This document shows, piece after piece, positions 46,542 to 55,108 of a stretch of 64,000 nucleotides of DNA. Both the position numbers and the translations under genes were made by a program. Positions within the stretch are counted from its first letter, which is position 1. Each line of letters begins with the position of its first letter. Origin of the DNA: Allonocardiopsis opalescens. Lineage in GTDB: Bacteria; Actinomycetota; Actinomycetes; Streptosporangiales; Streptosporangiaceae. Where the stretch lies: positions 186,001 through 250,000 of the forward strand of contig NZ_PVZC01000006.1 in assembly GCF_003002095.1 (NCBI RefSeq), given 5' to 3'. A model generated the notes under the pieces. That model made no database searches, had not been told where the DNA came from, and saw only the letters and a list, made by a program, of their open reading frames with translations.

Positions 46542-48971
46542 GTGAGAAATAGACCACATGGAGAGGAAAGCGATCCGGCGGCCGGATCTTATCAGTGGAG
46601 CCGATCCGATTTCTCAGGCTCAGCAGAAAACGTGGTCCAGGCCCGAGAGGTCCGCGGAGACGTGCACTTCCACGCGGCGACCGCTCCGGCACCGCGCCCG
46701 GCCCAACTTCCCGGGGACGTAGGAGGCTTCGTCAACCGGGCCAGAGAACTGCGAGAACTCGACGACGCCCTCGGAGTCGTCACCGCAGGTCCCGCCGCCG
46801 AGACCGCCGCACCGCCGGTGGCGGTCATCGTCGGCACGGCAGGAGTCGGCAAGACGGCTCTCGCTGTTCGGTGGGCGAACAGGATGAAGGAGCAATTTCC
46901 GGACGGACAGCTCTACGTAAATATGCATGGGTACGATCCTGGGACACCAGTTGCCGCCAAAGATGTGCTTGCCCGTTTCCTTCGCGCCCTTGATCTTCCA
47001 GTGGACCGAATCCCCGCCGGGGAAGAGGCGCGTGCGGAGCTGTTCCGTACGTTTGTGGCGCGACGACGTATTCTTGTGCTCCTGGACAACGCGGTGACGG
47101 CCGGACAGATCCGGCCGCTCCTGCCAGGATCGTCGAGTTGCCCGGTGATCATTACGAGTCGCACCAGGATGTCTGGTCTGGTCGCGCGTGAGGGAGCGTT
47201 TCGCGTGAGTGTAGGGACTCTTTCCGAAGCCGAGTCCGTCCATCTGCTCCGCACCGTCATGTCCGGGTATCGCAGCAGCGAGGACGATGAAGAACTGGCC
47301 GAGCTGGCGCGCCTGTGCGCTCGGCTTCCTCTAGCACTGCGGATCGTCGCCGAACGCGCCGTCGTCCGTCCGCGGATGCCGCTGCGCGCGCTCATCGCGG
47401 AGTTGCGCGACGAGTCCGGCCTCTGGGACGCCCTGTCCACTGAGGACGCGGAGGAAGCGGACGCGGTCCGAACCGTGTTCGCCTGGTCCTACCGTGCGCT
47501 CAGCCCGCAGGCGGCGCGTGTGTTCAGGCTCCTGGGACTGCACCCGGGGCCGGAGATCGGCGTTGAGGCGGCCGCAGCTCTCACCGCCATGGCCACGTCC
47601 GAGGCACGCCGCCAACTCGACACCTTGGCCGGAGCGCACCTGTTAGAGGAGTGCGGCCACGACCGTTACCAGTTCCACGATCTCCTGAGAGCCTATGCCG
47701 TCGACCAGAGCCGCAGCGAGGATTCGGAGGCGGAGCGCCGCACCGCCCGGAGTCGCGTCTTCGGCTGGTACCTGCACGGTGCGTCCGCGGCCGCTCGATC
47801 GGCGTCGAGCGGCTACACACCGCCGGTCGAACCGGAACCGCTGCCCGCCGGTGTGATGGCCGCGGCCTTCGAGGACAGAAAGGCCGCGATCGCCTGGTAC
47901 GAGACCGAACGGGACAATCTGAGCTCCGTGACCCGAGCCGCGCATGCCGCGGGAATGGAGCGGATCGCCTGGCAGATCCCTGCGGTCCTCACCATGATCA
48001 TTGCGGATCGGGAGCCGGCCGACGCCTGGCTGCCGACCCAGCGGACGGCTCTGGAAGCGGCACGCCGGGCCGGTGACCGATATGGCGAGGCCATCACGCA
48101 CGACAACCTGGGTATCGCCTACCGGCATCTGTTCCGCCTCTTGCAGGCCGAAGAGCACTTCACCGCTGCACAGACCGCATTTCGTGAGCTGGGCGACACG
48201 TTCGGGGACGCCCGGGCGACCAACGGCCTGGGCGTCTGCCATATGTTCGCGCACCGTGTCGAACGGGCCGCGAGGTGTTTCGAAGAGGCTCTGGCTTTGG
48301 TGAAGGAGCTGGGCGACCAGGCGTACACCGGCTATTTCACCCGCAATCTGGGCTGGGCGCTGCTGGAAGCCGAGCGGCTCGATCGGGCCGAAGCCTTGTT
48401 GCGACAGGCCGCCGAACTGCTCCGTGCGGTGAACGAGCCCCTGGAAGTGGCCGAGGCGCTGACCCTGCTGGCGGCGGTCCTGTGGCGGTCCCGCCGTTTC
48501 GGGGAGGCACAGGAGACCGCCGAGCGCGCATTGGCGATCGCCGGTGATTTCGATGGCACTCTGTTCCAGGCGCTCGCGCTGCTCGAACTGGGACGCATCG
48601 CGCTCGCACGGGACGACGGCGCTGAGGCCCTGCCGCACCTACAGCAGGCCGCGATCCTATTTCAGCAGGTCGGACGCCCTGATCTGCAGGCCGCCGCCTG
48701 GGATACGACCGGTGAGGCGTACCTGCTGCTCGGACGCACCGGCGAAGCCGTCGAGTTCAGTCGGCAGGCGTCCACTGCGCATCGCGGCAGAGGGGATCAG
48801 TGGGCACTCGCGATCTCGCTGTCGAACCTCGCCAAAGCACTGGCTGGAACTGGAGACCTCCGCGAGGCACGCAACCAGCAGCGCGAGGCGGTGCGGCTGC
48901 TCGCCGATTTCCCCGATCCCTCGGCCATGAGACGGCGAGCCGAACTCCAGGAGGACTCCGGTGGCGACTGA
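46542..48971 (+). CDS. NB-ARC/TPR STAND ATPase with N-terminal amyloid-signalling-like motif
   Basis: About 809 residues from GTG 46542 (ATG 46524 and TTG 46509 are also in frame). Residues 30-44, NVVQAREVRGDVHFH, match the short motif before actinobacterial NLR-like proteins (BASS3-like amyloid signalling). The NB-ARC domain has Walker A GTAGVGKT at 98-105, Walker B RRILVLLDN near 182, and VIITSRTRM. GLHP in the winged-helix region and FHDLLRAYA follow. About seven TPRs span 490-790. There is no BTAD or DNA-binding domain, so it is more likely a signal-responsive STAND switch than a SARP. Codon TTA at 47643. Confidence 0.88.
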   Translation: MRNRPHGEESDPAAGSYQWSRSDFSGSAENVVQAREVRGDVHFHAATAPAPRPAQLPGDVGGFVNRARELRELDDALGVVTAGPAAETAAPPVAVIVGTAGVGKTALAVRWANRMKEQFPDGQLYVNMHGYDPGTPVAAKDVLARFLRALDLPVDRIPAGEEARAELFRTFVARRRILVLLDNAVTAGQIRPLLPGSSSCPVIITSRTRMSGLVAREGAFRVSVGTLSEAESVHLLRTVMSGYRSSEDDEELAELARLCARLPLALRIVAERAVVRPRMPLRALIAELRDESGLWDALSTEDAEEADAVRTVFAWSYRALSPQAARVFRLLGLHPGPEIGVEAAAALTAMATSEARRQLDTLAGAHLLEECGHDRYQFHDLLRAYAVDQSRSEDSEAERRTARSRVFGWYLHGASAAARSASSGYTPPVEPEPLPAGVMAAAFEDRKAAIAWYETERDNLSSVTRAAHAAGMERIAWQIPAVLTMIIADREPADAWLPTQRTALEAARRAGDRYGEAITHDNLGIAYRHLFRLLQAEEHFTAAQTAFRELGDTFGDARATNGLGVCHMFAHRVERAARCFEEALALVKELGDQAYTGYFTRNLGWALLEAERLDRAEALLRQAAELLRAVNEPLEVAEALTLLAAVLWRSRRFGEAQETAERALAIAGDFDGTLFQALALLELGRIALARDDGAEALPHLQQAAILFQQVGRPDLQAAAWDTTGEAYLLLGRTGEAVEFSRQASTAHRGRGDQWALAISLSNLAKALAGTGDLREARNQQREAVRLLADFPDPSAMRRRAELQEDSGGD

Positions 48972-48997
48972 GAGGCGGGGCGGCGTCCAGCCCAAGG

Positions 48998-49186
48998 GAC
49001 CTCGGAGTGCCCGTCGAGGAACTGCCGGCGCGGCACGAGGCGGGCAAGACCTACTTCGGGATCTGCCGCGGTATGGGCGTGGACGACGGCTCGATCCGCA
49101 GCCGGGTGGTGGCGGCCCGAGCCCGCCGGGTCGCCGGACGTGACCGGGCGGAACCGGGCACCGTTTGCGAAAAGCCCCAGGGGTAG
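48998..49186 (+). pseudogene. Remnant of a conserved hypothetical gene
   Basis: In one frame only the end of a protein is recognisable: DLGVPVEELPARHEAGKTYF, then GICRGMGVDDGSIRSRVVAARAR and a short tail to TAG 49186. It has no start of its own; the frame upstream lies inside the NB-ARC gene. I read it as the 3' end of a gene cut by the insertion that carries the NB-ARC gene. The family is not identified. Confidence 0.5.
49163..49186 (+). promoter_or_regulatory. Stress-sigma-type promoter for DUF1206 gene
   Basis: GTTT (49163-49166), 14 bases, GGGTAG (49181-49186), eleven bases before ATG 49197. This matches the SigB/SigF-type pattern GTTT-N14-16-GGGTA of actinobacteria. It overlaps the end of the upstream remnant. 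Confidence 0.55.
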
Positions 49187-49196
49187 ACACAAGGCC

Positions 49197-50111
49197 ATGG
49201 CAGCGACGACGAGCGGTAGCAGCGCGGGCGACCGGCAGAGTACGGCCGAGCAGGCCAAGGACCAGGCCAAGGACGCCGGTCGGCAGGCCAAGGAGGCCGG
49301 GCGGGAGGCCAGGGAGGCTGGGCGGGAGGCGTCGCGCAGCCGGTACTTCGAGGTCGCGGCGCGGGTGGGGCTGGCCGGGCGGGGGCTGCTGTTCCTGATG
49401 GTCGGGCTGATCGCGGTGCAGATCGCGGCGGGCGGGGGGTCGGGGCAGGAGGCGGAGACGTCCGGGGCGCTGCGGGCGGTCGCGGCCACGCCCGGCGGGG
49501 TCGTCGCGCTGGCCGCGGTCGCGGTCGGGCTGCTCGCGCTGACGCTGTGGCAGCTGGCCGCCGTCGTCTTCGGCGACCGCGACGACGCGCACCGGACCAC
49601 CCAGCGGATCGCCGCGGGCGGGCGGCTGGTCGTGTACGCGGCGCTGTGCGTGACGGTCGTGGGCTTCCTGCTGGGCTCGGGCGGCGGCTCGCAGGACCAG
49701 GGCTCCGAGGCGGCCACCGCCCAGCTGATGGCGCTGCCCTTCGGGCAGCTGCTGGTGGGCGCCGCGGGCCTGGCCCTGATCGGCACCGGGTTCTTCTTCG
49801 GCTACCAGGGCGTGCGCGCGACCTTCACCAAGGACCTGCGGACGGGCGCCATGTCGCCGCCGGTGCGCGCGGCCGTGGTGTGGCTGGGCCGGATCGGGCA
49901 CTGCGCCAAGGGTGTGGTGGCCATCGCGGCCGGGGTCCTGGTCGTGCAGGCGGCGATCACCTTCGATCCCGAGCGCGCCGAGGGCGTGGACGGCTCCCTG
50001 CGCGCCCTCGCCGCCGCCCCGTTCGGCCCGTGGGTGCTGGGCGGCACCGCGGCCGGGCTGGCGGTCTTCGGCGTCTTCTGCTTCTGCGAGGCGTACTGGG
50101 CGCGGCGCTGA
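49197..50111 (+). CDS. DUF1206 membrane protein
   Basis: 304 residues. A hydrophilic Lys/Ala/Glu N terminus with KDAGRQAKEAGREAREAGRE-type repeats leads to three copies of a two-helix module (RVGLAGRGLLFLMVGLIAV, RLVVYAALCVTVVGF, RIGHCAKGVVAIAAGVLVV). This is the DUF1206 triple repeat. The family is a polytopic actinobacterial and cyanobacterial protein of unknown function. ATG 49197 directly follows AAGG. The promoter looks like the general-stress type, suggesting an envelope-stress role. Confidence 0.88.
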   Translation: MAATTSGSSAGDRQSTAEQAKDQAKDAGRQAKEAGREAREAGREASRSRYFEVAARVGLAGRGLLFLMVGLIAVQIAAGGGSGQEAETSGALRAVAATPGGVVALAAVAVGLLALTLWQLAAVVFGDRDDAHRTTQRIAAGGRLVVYAALCVTVVGFLLGSGGGSQDQGSEAATAQLMALPFGQLLVGAAGLALIGTGFFFGYQGVRATFTKDLRTGAMSPPVRAAVVWLGRIGHCAKGVVAIAAGVLVVQAAITFDPERAEGVDGSLRALAAAPFGPWVLGGTAAGLAVFGVFCFCEAYWARR

Positions 50112-50189
50112 GCGGTCCGGCCGCGCCCGGGCCGGGTACGCCGACCGGAACCCGGGGCGTCCCGCACACGCCGGTGAGCGCACCCGGCC

Positions 50190-51056
50190 TCACGCCGGTC
50201 GCGCGTACCCCTTCTGCACCAGGTAGCCGCCCCACTCCGACGCCTCGTCCTGGCGGCCGGTCTCCAGCAGGAGCTGCATCAGCAGGGTCATCGCCTCGAC
50301 GTCCTCGGCGCGGGCGGCCTCGCGCAGCCAGTGCTCGGCTTCGGGGAGGCGGCCGGTCTCCTTGAGGAGGCGGCCGAGGTTGCGCTTGGCGGCGTCGTTG
50401 CCGGCCTGGGCGGCGTGGCGGAGCAGGCGTTCGGCCTCGGGGTACTCGCGGCGGTCCAGCAGGTCGCGGGCGAGGGCGTTCATGGCGGGGACGTGGCCGG
50501 ACTGGGCGGCGCGCTGGAGGTAGGGCCGGGCCTCCGGGTAGCGGTTCTGGCCGTTGAGGAGGACGGTGAGGTTCCAGGAGGCGCCGGTGTGGCCGGTGTC
50601 GGCGCTGCGGCGCAGCCACTGCTCGGCCGCGCCGGGGTCGCGCTCGGCGAGGTCGTTGCCGATGTTGAACATGGCGTCGGGGTGGCCGCGCTCGGCGGCC
50701 CAGTGGTACCACTGGCCGCCCTCGTCGGCCCGGCCGGTCTCGCGCAGCAGGCTGCCGAGGTTGAACATGGCCTCGACGTCGCCGTTCCCGGCGGCCGTGC
50801 GCAGCCACTGCTCGGCCTCCTGGTGGCGCTGGGCCATGGCCAGGAAGACGCCGTAGTGGGTCATCGCCTTGGGGTAGCCGGTGTTGGCGGCGTGGTGGTA
50901 CCACTGCTCGGCCTCTGCCGCGCGCTGGGTCTGGCCCAGCAGGATGGCGACCTGGAGGGCGGCCTCGGGGTCGCCGGCCGCCGCGGCCTGCCGGAACCAG
51001 TGCTCCGCCTCGGCCAGCCGACCGGCCCGCTTGAGCTGCATCCCGGGACTGTCCAC
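50190..51056 (-). CDS. Sel1/TPR-repeat protein
   Basis: About 288 residues of consecutive 36-residue helical repeats with the Sel1 pattern (AEAEHWFRQAAAAGDPEAALQVAILLG, EAEQWYHHAANTGYPKAMTHYGVFLA and so on, seven or eight copies). It is a scaffold for protein-protein contacts, cytoplasmic, with no enzymatic domain. Start uncertain: I prefer GTG 51056 (VDSPGMQLKRAG) because codons upstream of it, such as AGA and CTA, are atypical. ATGs at 51116 and 51041 are in frame. TATCCT at 51146-51141 (minus) may be its -10. Confidence 0.75.
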   Translation of the reverse strand: MDSPGMQLKRAGRLAEAEHWFRQAAAAGDPEAALQVAILLGQTQRAAEAEQWYHHAANTGYPKAMTHYGVFLAMAQRHQEAEQWLRTAAGNGDVEAMFNLGSLLRETGRADEGGQWYHWAAERGHPDAMFNIGNDLAERDPGAAEQWLRRSADTGHTGASWNLTVLLNGQNRYPEARPYLQRAAQSGHVPAMNALARDLLDRREYPEAERLLRHAAQAGNDAAKRNLGRLLKETGRLPEAEHWLREAARAEDVEAMTLLMQLLLETGRQDEASEWGGYLVQKGYARPA

Positions 51057-51258
51057 CGCAGGCGTCCGCCTTCCGCACCGTAGTCTCGTGGCCGAGTTGT
51101 GCCCCGTGGCGCTCATGGTCACGCGGGGCGGGCCTGCACAAGGATACGGGCGCCGCCGCACCGCTTGCGGCGCTTTGGCGCACCGGCGGAGGCGCACGGC
51201 GGCGGGGCGGGCGGCCCGTCCTGCACCGCCCGCCCCGCCGGGTGCCGCGCGTCCTTGC

Positions 51259-54198
51259 TCAGCCGCCCGGCGGCGGGTCGGTCCTGCGGGCGGGGAACTG
51301 GTGGACGGCCTGGTAGGTGGGCCGGTTCTGCCAGGCGATCCTCGGCTGGGTGATGCCGCCGAGGGTGGAGTGCACGATGCTGTCGGCGCACAGCTGGTCG
51401 CCCGAATCACACTCGGCGTCGCCCGGATAGGTCGTCTCCCAGGGCTCGGCCGCCGCCTGGGCCAGGGTCTCCAGCAGCACCGCGCGGCACTGCGCGAGCT
51501 CTCCGCCGCCGCAGTAGGCGGTGCCGAAGCCGCCCTGGACCTCCTCGCCGAGCACGGCGCGCAGGTCCTTGTCGACGTAGCCCCACCAGCCGTACTGGAA
51601 GGCCGAGCCGCGGTGCGGCTGCGACTGGTTGGGGCTGCCGCCCGAGCCGCCCCCGCCGTTCTGGCCGCCCGACGGCGTCTCGTTGATCTGCACCAGCCGG
51701 GTCAGCTGCTCGTAGAGCGGGGTGCCGAGCCCGGGTTCGAACTGGGCCCGCACCAGCAGCGGCCACCAGGCGTCCAGGGTGTGGATCGCCTCCGCGTGCA
51801 CGTACTCGCCGGCGCCCAGCTCCGGCTCGCGGCGCAGCGAGCCGTCCTCGTGCCAGGCGCGCAGCTCCGCGACGGCGGCCGCCAGCTCGGGGTCGTCCAC
51901 GGGCGCGCTGTCGATGACCCGCAGCAGCTCGGGCAGCACCTGCTCGGCGCGCAGGTCGGCCACGCCGGCCTCCATCATGGTCTGCACCAGGGAGGCGCGG
52001 GTGAACGCGTGGCCCTCGGCGATCAGCGCGCTGATGCGCCCGTCGAGCAGGTCGCCGCGGTGCACGGCGCCCATCCCCCAGCCCGAGGTGTAGCCCGCGG
52101 CCTGCCGGTTGTTCCAGTTGGAGATGTAGTCCTGGTTGACCACTTGGGGCCGCTCGGCGAAGGGGTGGTAGCGGGCGCCGTTGTCGGCCGGGTTCCAGTC
52201 CTGCCACTGGTAGGCGGGTTCGGACCAGATCGGCAGGTTGGGGTCGGTGCCCTGCGCCCGCACCGGGTTCGCGCCGGAGTTGAAGAAGGCGATGTCGTCG
52301 GTGTCGGTGTAGAACCAGTTGAAGGCGTAGCCGACGTCGAAGGCGGCCCGCTGGAAGTCGGCGGCCGAGGTGATGGCCGCGGGCTCGTTGAACTGCTGGA
52401 AGCCGATGATCGAGTCGACCTCGCGCAGGTAGGTGGAGCGGCGCGTCACGTAGGCGACGGGGGTGCCGTCGACGGTCGCGAAGCTCTCCACCAGCCCGTA
52501 GGGGGTGCGCAGCGACAGCAGCCGGTAGGAGCCGGCCGGGGTCTGGTCGGCCACGGTCGGCGTCCAGCTGTTGTCCACCGACAGCTCCTCGAACGGGACG
52601 CAGTCCTCGCCATCGAGGTAGTGCCGCGACTCGGTGGTGGGCGCGGAGCCGTCGGGCTCGCACAGCCGCAGCGCGAAGGTGTCGGTGATGTCCTGCGAGG
52701 CGCTGGTGGGGCTCCAGGCGTAGTCGGGGCCGCGGCCGATCTGCACGTAGAAGCTGAGCCCGGGGAAGGACGCGCCGCGCGCGCTGATACCGGGGCCCTG
52801 CAGCTCCTGCACCATCAGCAGCTGCGGCGAGAAGTAGCCGGTCTGCGGCCCGGCCACCATGATCGGGTCGCCGCTGGCGGTGTGCTCGCCGGCCACCAGC
52901 AGCGCGTTGGACATGCCGTCGGGGTCGCTGATCAGGTCGCCCGGCAGCACGCCGTCGTTGAACAGGCCGCGGACGTGCTCCAGATTCTCCTCGACCTCGC
53001 CGGGCGCGACCAGGTCCTCGGCGCCGCCGGGCGTCGCGGTGGGCGCGGGCTCGGTGGCGGTGCCCTCCGACTGCGGCACGGGCTCGGCCGACGCGCCGCT
53101 CGCGGCGGCGCCGGAGGCGTCGCGGACGAGTTCGTGCGGCACCACCGAGCCGGGGTCGGCGAGCGCGACGCCGACGGGGTCCTCGGGGCTCTGCGCGTAC
53201 GGGAACTCGCCCTCGTGCACGGTGAGGACCGACTCGGGGTCGTTCTGGGCCCGCCACGCCTCGTATAGCCGCTCGCCCTCCTGGGCGCCGTAGCGCTCCT
53301 GGAAGGCCAGCAGCGCCAGCCCGGACGCGACCTCGCCGCCACCGCCGCCGCCGAACAGCAGGCCGACCACCGAGGCGATGCCGACGACGTCGGTCGGGGT
53401 GAAGTGCTCGATGGTGCCGCGCTGGGTGATGGCGTCCATGTGCCCGGTGAGCACGTACTCACCGGGGTAGTCGCGGTCGGCGCGCGCCTCGTCGATGTAG
53501 GCGTTCATGCCCGCGACGTAGTCCTCCACGTCGGCCAGGGCCTGGGCGCCGCGCGGCCCCGAGGCGGCGACGCGGTCGATCTGCGCCTGGAGGTCGGCCT
53601 CGGTGTAGGGGGCGCCCCGCCACAGGCTCTGCTCCAGCGCCTGGTTGGACGGGGCGCCGCCGGCGAAGCTGGTCAGTTCGCCGCGGCCGAGGCGGCGGAA
53701 GACGTCGATCAGGAAGAGGCGGTCGCCGGCCGCGGCGTAGCCGGCGCCGAACATGGTGCCCTCGCGGGTGGTGCCGGTGATGTGCGGCACCCCGGTGGCG
53801 CGGTCGCGGACGATCTCCACGTCCGCGCGCGGGCGGACCCGGCTCTCGACCTGGCCGGCGGGCACGCCGAAGGAGGCGTCGTTGAAGAAGTCGTCCAGCT
53901 GGGCGTCGGTCAGCCCGGTGTAGGAGTGCAGCAGCCGGTCGTAGGGCACCATCTGGTCGCCCGCGTGCCGGGGCATGGTGCCGAAGACCTGATGGGCCAG
54001 GATGTCGACCAGGGTGGCGTTGCCGTTCTGGCCGGGCGGCAGGATGTCGGCGCACTGGTCGCCGCAGTAGTCGACGGCGGCCTGGACGGGGGCGGGCGGC
54101 TCGGCGGCGGCCGGCGCGGCCGCCGAGGCCGCCGGCGGGAACGCGATCACCGGTACGGCGGCCAGCGCCGCCGCCCGGACACGGAGGGGACGGGTCAC
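51259..54198 (-). CDS. Secreted penicillin acylase family protein
   Basis: 979 residues. Signal peptide from GTG 54198 (TRPLRVRAAALAAVPVIAFP, cleavage after ASA). An N-terminal extension precedes the alpha segment (VEIVRDRATGVPHITGTTREG, FGAGYAAAGDRLFLIDVFRR). After a linker, the autocatalytic site is PDGMSNALLVAGEHTASG, where Ser of SNA becomes the N-terminal nucleophile of the beta chain. Family members hydrolyse acyl amides such as beta-lactam side chains or acyl-homoserine lactones; which is unknown here. Ribosome site AGAGGT. Confidence 0.9.
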   Translation of the reverse strand: MTRPLRVRAAALAAVPVIAFPPAASAAAPAAAEPPAPVQAAVDYCGDQCADILPPGQNGNATLVDILAHQVFGTMPRHAGDQMVPYDRLLHSYTGLTDAQLDDFFNDASFGVPAGQVESRVRPRADVEIVRDRATGVPHITGTTREGTMFGAGYAAAGDRLFLIDVFRRLGRGELTSFAGGAPSNQALEQSLWRGAPYTEADLQAQIDRVAASGPRGAQALADVEDYVAGMNAYIDEARADRDYPGEYVLTGHMDAITQRGTIEHFTPTDVVGIASVVGLLFGGGGGGEVASGLALLAFQERYGAQEGERLYEAWRAQNDPESVLTVHEGEFPYAQSPEDPVGVALADPGSVVPHELVRDASGAAASGASAEPVPQSEGTATEPAPTATPGGAEDLVAPGEVEENLEHVRGLFNDGVLPGDLISDPDGMSNALLVAGEHTASGDPIMVAGPQTGYFSPQLLMVQELQGPGISARGASFPGLSFYVQIGRGPDYAWSPTSASQDITDTFALRLCEPDGSAPTTESRHYLDGEDCVPFEELSVDNSWTPTVADQTPAGSYRLLSLRTPYGLVESFATVDGTPVAYVTRRSTYLREVDSIIGFQQFNEPAAITSAADFQRAAFDVGYAFNWFYTDTDDIAFFNSGANPVRAQGTDPNLPIWSEPAYQWQDWNPADNGARYHPFAERPQVVNQDYISNWNNRQAAGYTSGWGMGAVHRGDLLDGRISALIAEGHAFTRASLVQTMMEAGVADLRAEQVLPELLRVIDSAPVDDPELAAAVAELRAWHEDGSLRREPELGAGEYVHAEAIHTLDAWWPLLVRAQFEPGLGTPLYEQLTRLVQINETPSGGQNGGGGSGGSPNQSQPHRGSAFQYGWWGYVDKDLRAVLGEEVQGGFGTAYCGGGELAQCRAVLLETLAQAAAEPWETTYPGDAECDSGDQLCADSIVHSTLGGITQPRIAWQNRPTYQAVHQFPARRTDPPPGG

Positions 54199-54429
54199 GG
54201 TGCACCTCTTCGCGGGAGGCGGGACCAAGCGGGTTACCGACACGTAAACAGACTCGGTTCGGTCGCGAAAGATCCTCACGTTGCCGGCCGGCCCCGCACC
54301 GTCGCCCTCTACGCACGGCGACGGTGCCGTCACCCTGGACCACCAGCGGCGGGACCGGCCGGCGGACGCCGTCAAGGGCGCCCGTCTGGCCGGACCCGGC
54401 CATCGTCGGGGCGCTCGGGTGCGGTGCGC

Positions 54430-55023
54430 TCAGGCGCGCAGGCCGAGCCTGCGCAGCTGGAGTTCTGCCAGCCGCCGGATCACCTCGGGGTCGCCGTCGC
54501 GCCAGGCGCCCGCCGGGTCGTCGCTGACCTTCCTGAGCTGGCGCAGCGGCCGCTCGGTGAGCGCGCGCAGCGCCAGCAGCTCCACGCCGTCGCGGCGCAG
54601 GCCGTGCGCGGCCGACGCCTTCCTGATCCACAGCACCCGCAGCGGCAGCCACACCGCGAGCACCAGCAGGATGGGCAGCAGCGCGGTGGTCAGCCCCAGC
54701 GCCAGCGCCACGTCCGCGACGGTGTCCTGGAACTGCCGCCCGGCCTCGGCGACCGAGCCGCCCGCCTCGCCCGCGCCGGTGAAGGGCGCGCTCAGGGACT
54801 CCCCCGCGAACGGGATCTCGGCCGCTCCGGCGGCGGCGTCGTTCATCATCGCGGAGAAGTCGCCGCCGGCCGCCTCCAGGGTGCGCCCGGGCTCGGCCAG
54901 GCGCAGCACGATCCGGTGCATCTCGGTCCCGGCCCAGGCCCAGGCGGCGATCCAGGCGACGGCGAGCGCGTCGGCGAGGAACTGGGCGGCGAAGCGGCCG
55001 CCGCTTTCGGCATAGAGCTTCAT
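54430..55023 (-). CDS. Actinobacterial membrane protein, function unknown
   Basis: 197 residues with GGAGG before ATG 55023. Two hydrophobic segments: FLADALAVAWIAAWAWAG (residues about 15-32) and VALALGLTTALLPILLVLAV near 105-125. A roughly 75-residue extracytoplasmic loop lies between them and an Arg-rich cytoplasmic C terminus (LRRDGVELLALRALTERPL) follows. No domain is recognised. The following gap to the acylase gene (231 bp) shows no other gene. Confidence 0.72.
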   Translation of the reverse strand: MKLYAESGGRFAAQFLADALAVAWIAAWAWAGTEMHRIVLRLAEPGRTLEAAGGDFSAMMNDAAAGAAEIPFAGESLSAPFTGAGEAGGSVAEAGRQFQDTVADVALALGLTTALLPILLVLAVWLPLRVLWIRKASAAHGLRRDGVELLALRALTERPLRQLRKVSDDPAGAWRDGDPEVIRRLAELQLRRLGLRA

Positions 55024-55108
55024 CGGGCCTCCGGGGGGTGAGGGTCGCTGACTCTTTGCCCCGGAACGCCCGCGCTCATCCCCGTGCGGACGGGTGGACC
55101 CCGGCCGC

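Noticed and set aside
46509-48971. SARP-type antibiotic regulator
   Set aside because: The NB-ARC and TPR parts are like those of large SARPs, but there is no OmpR-type DNA-binding or BTAD domain.
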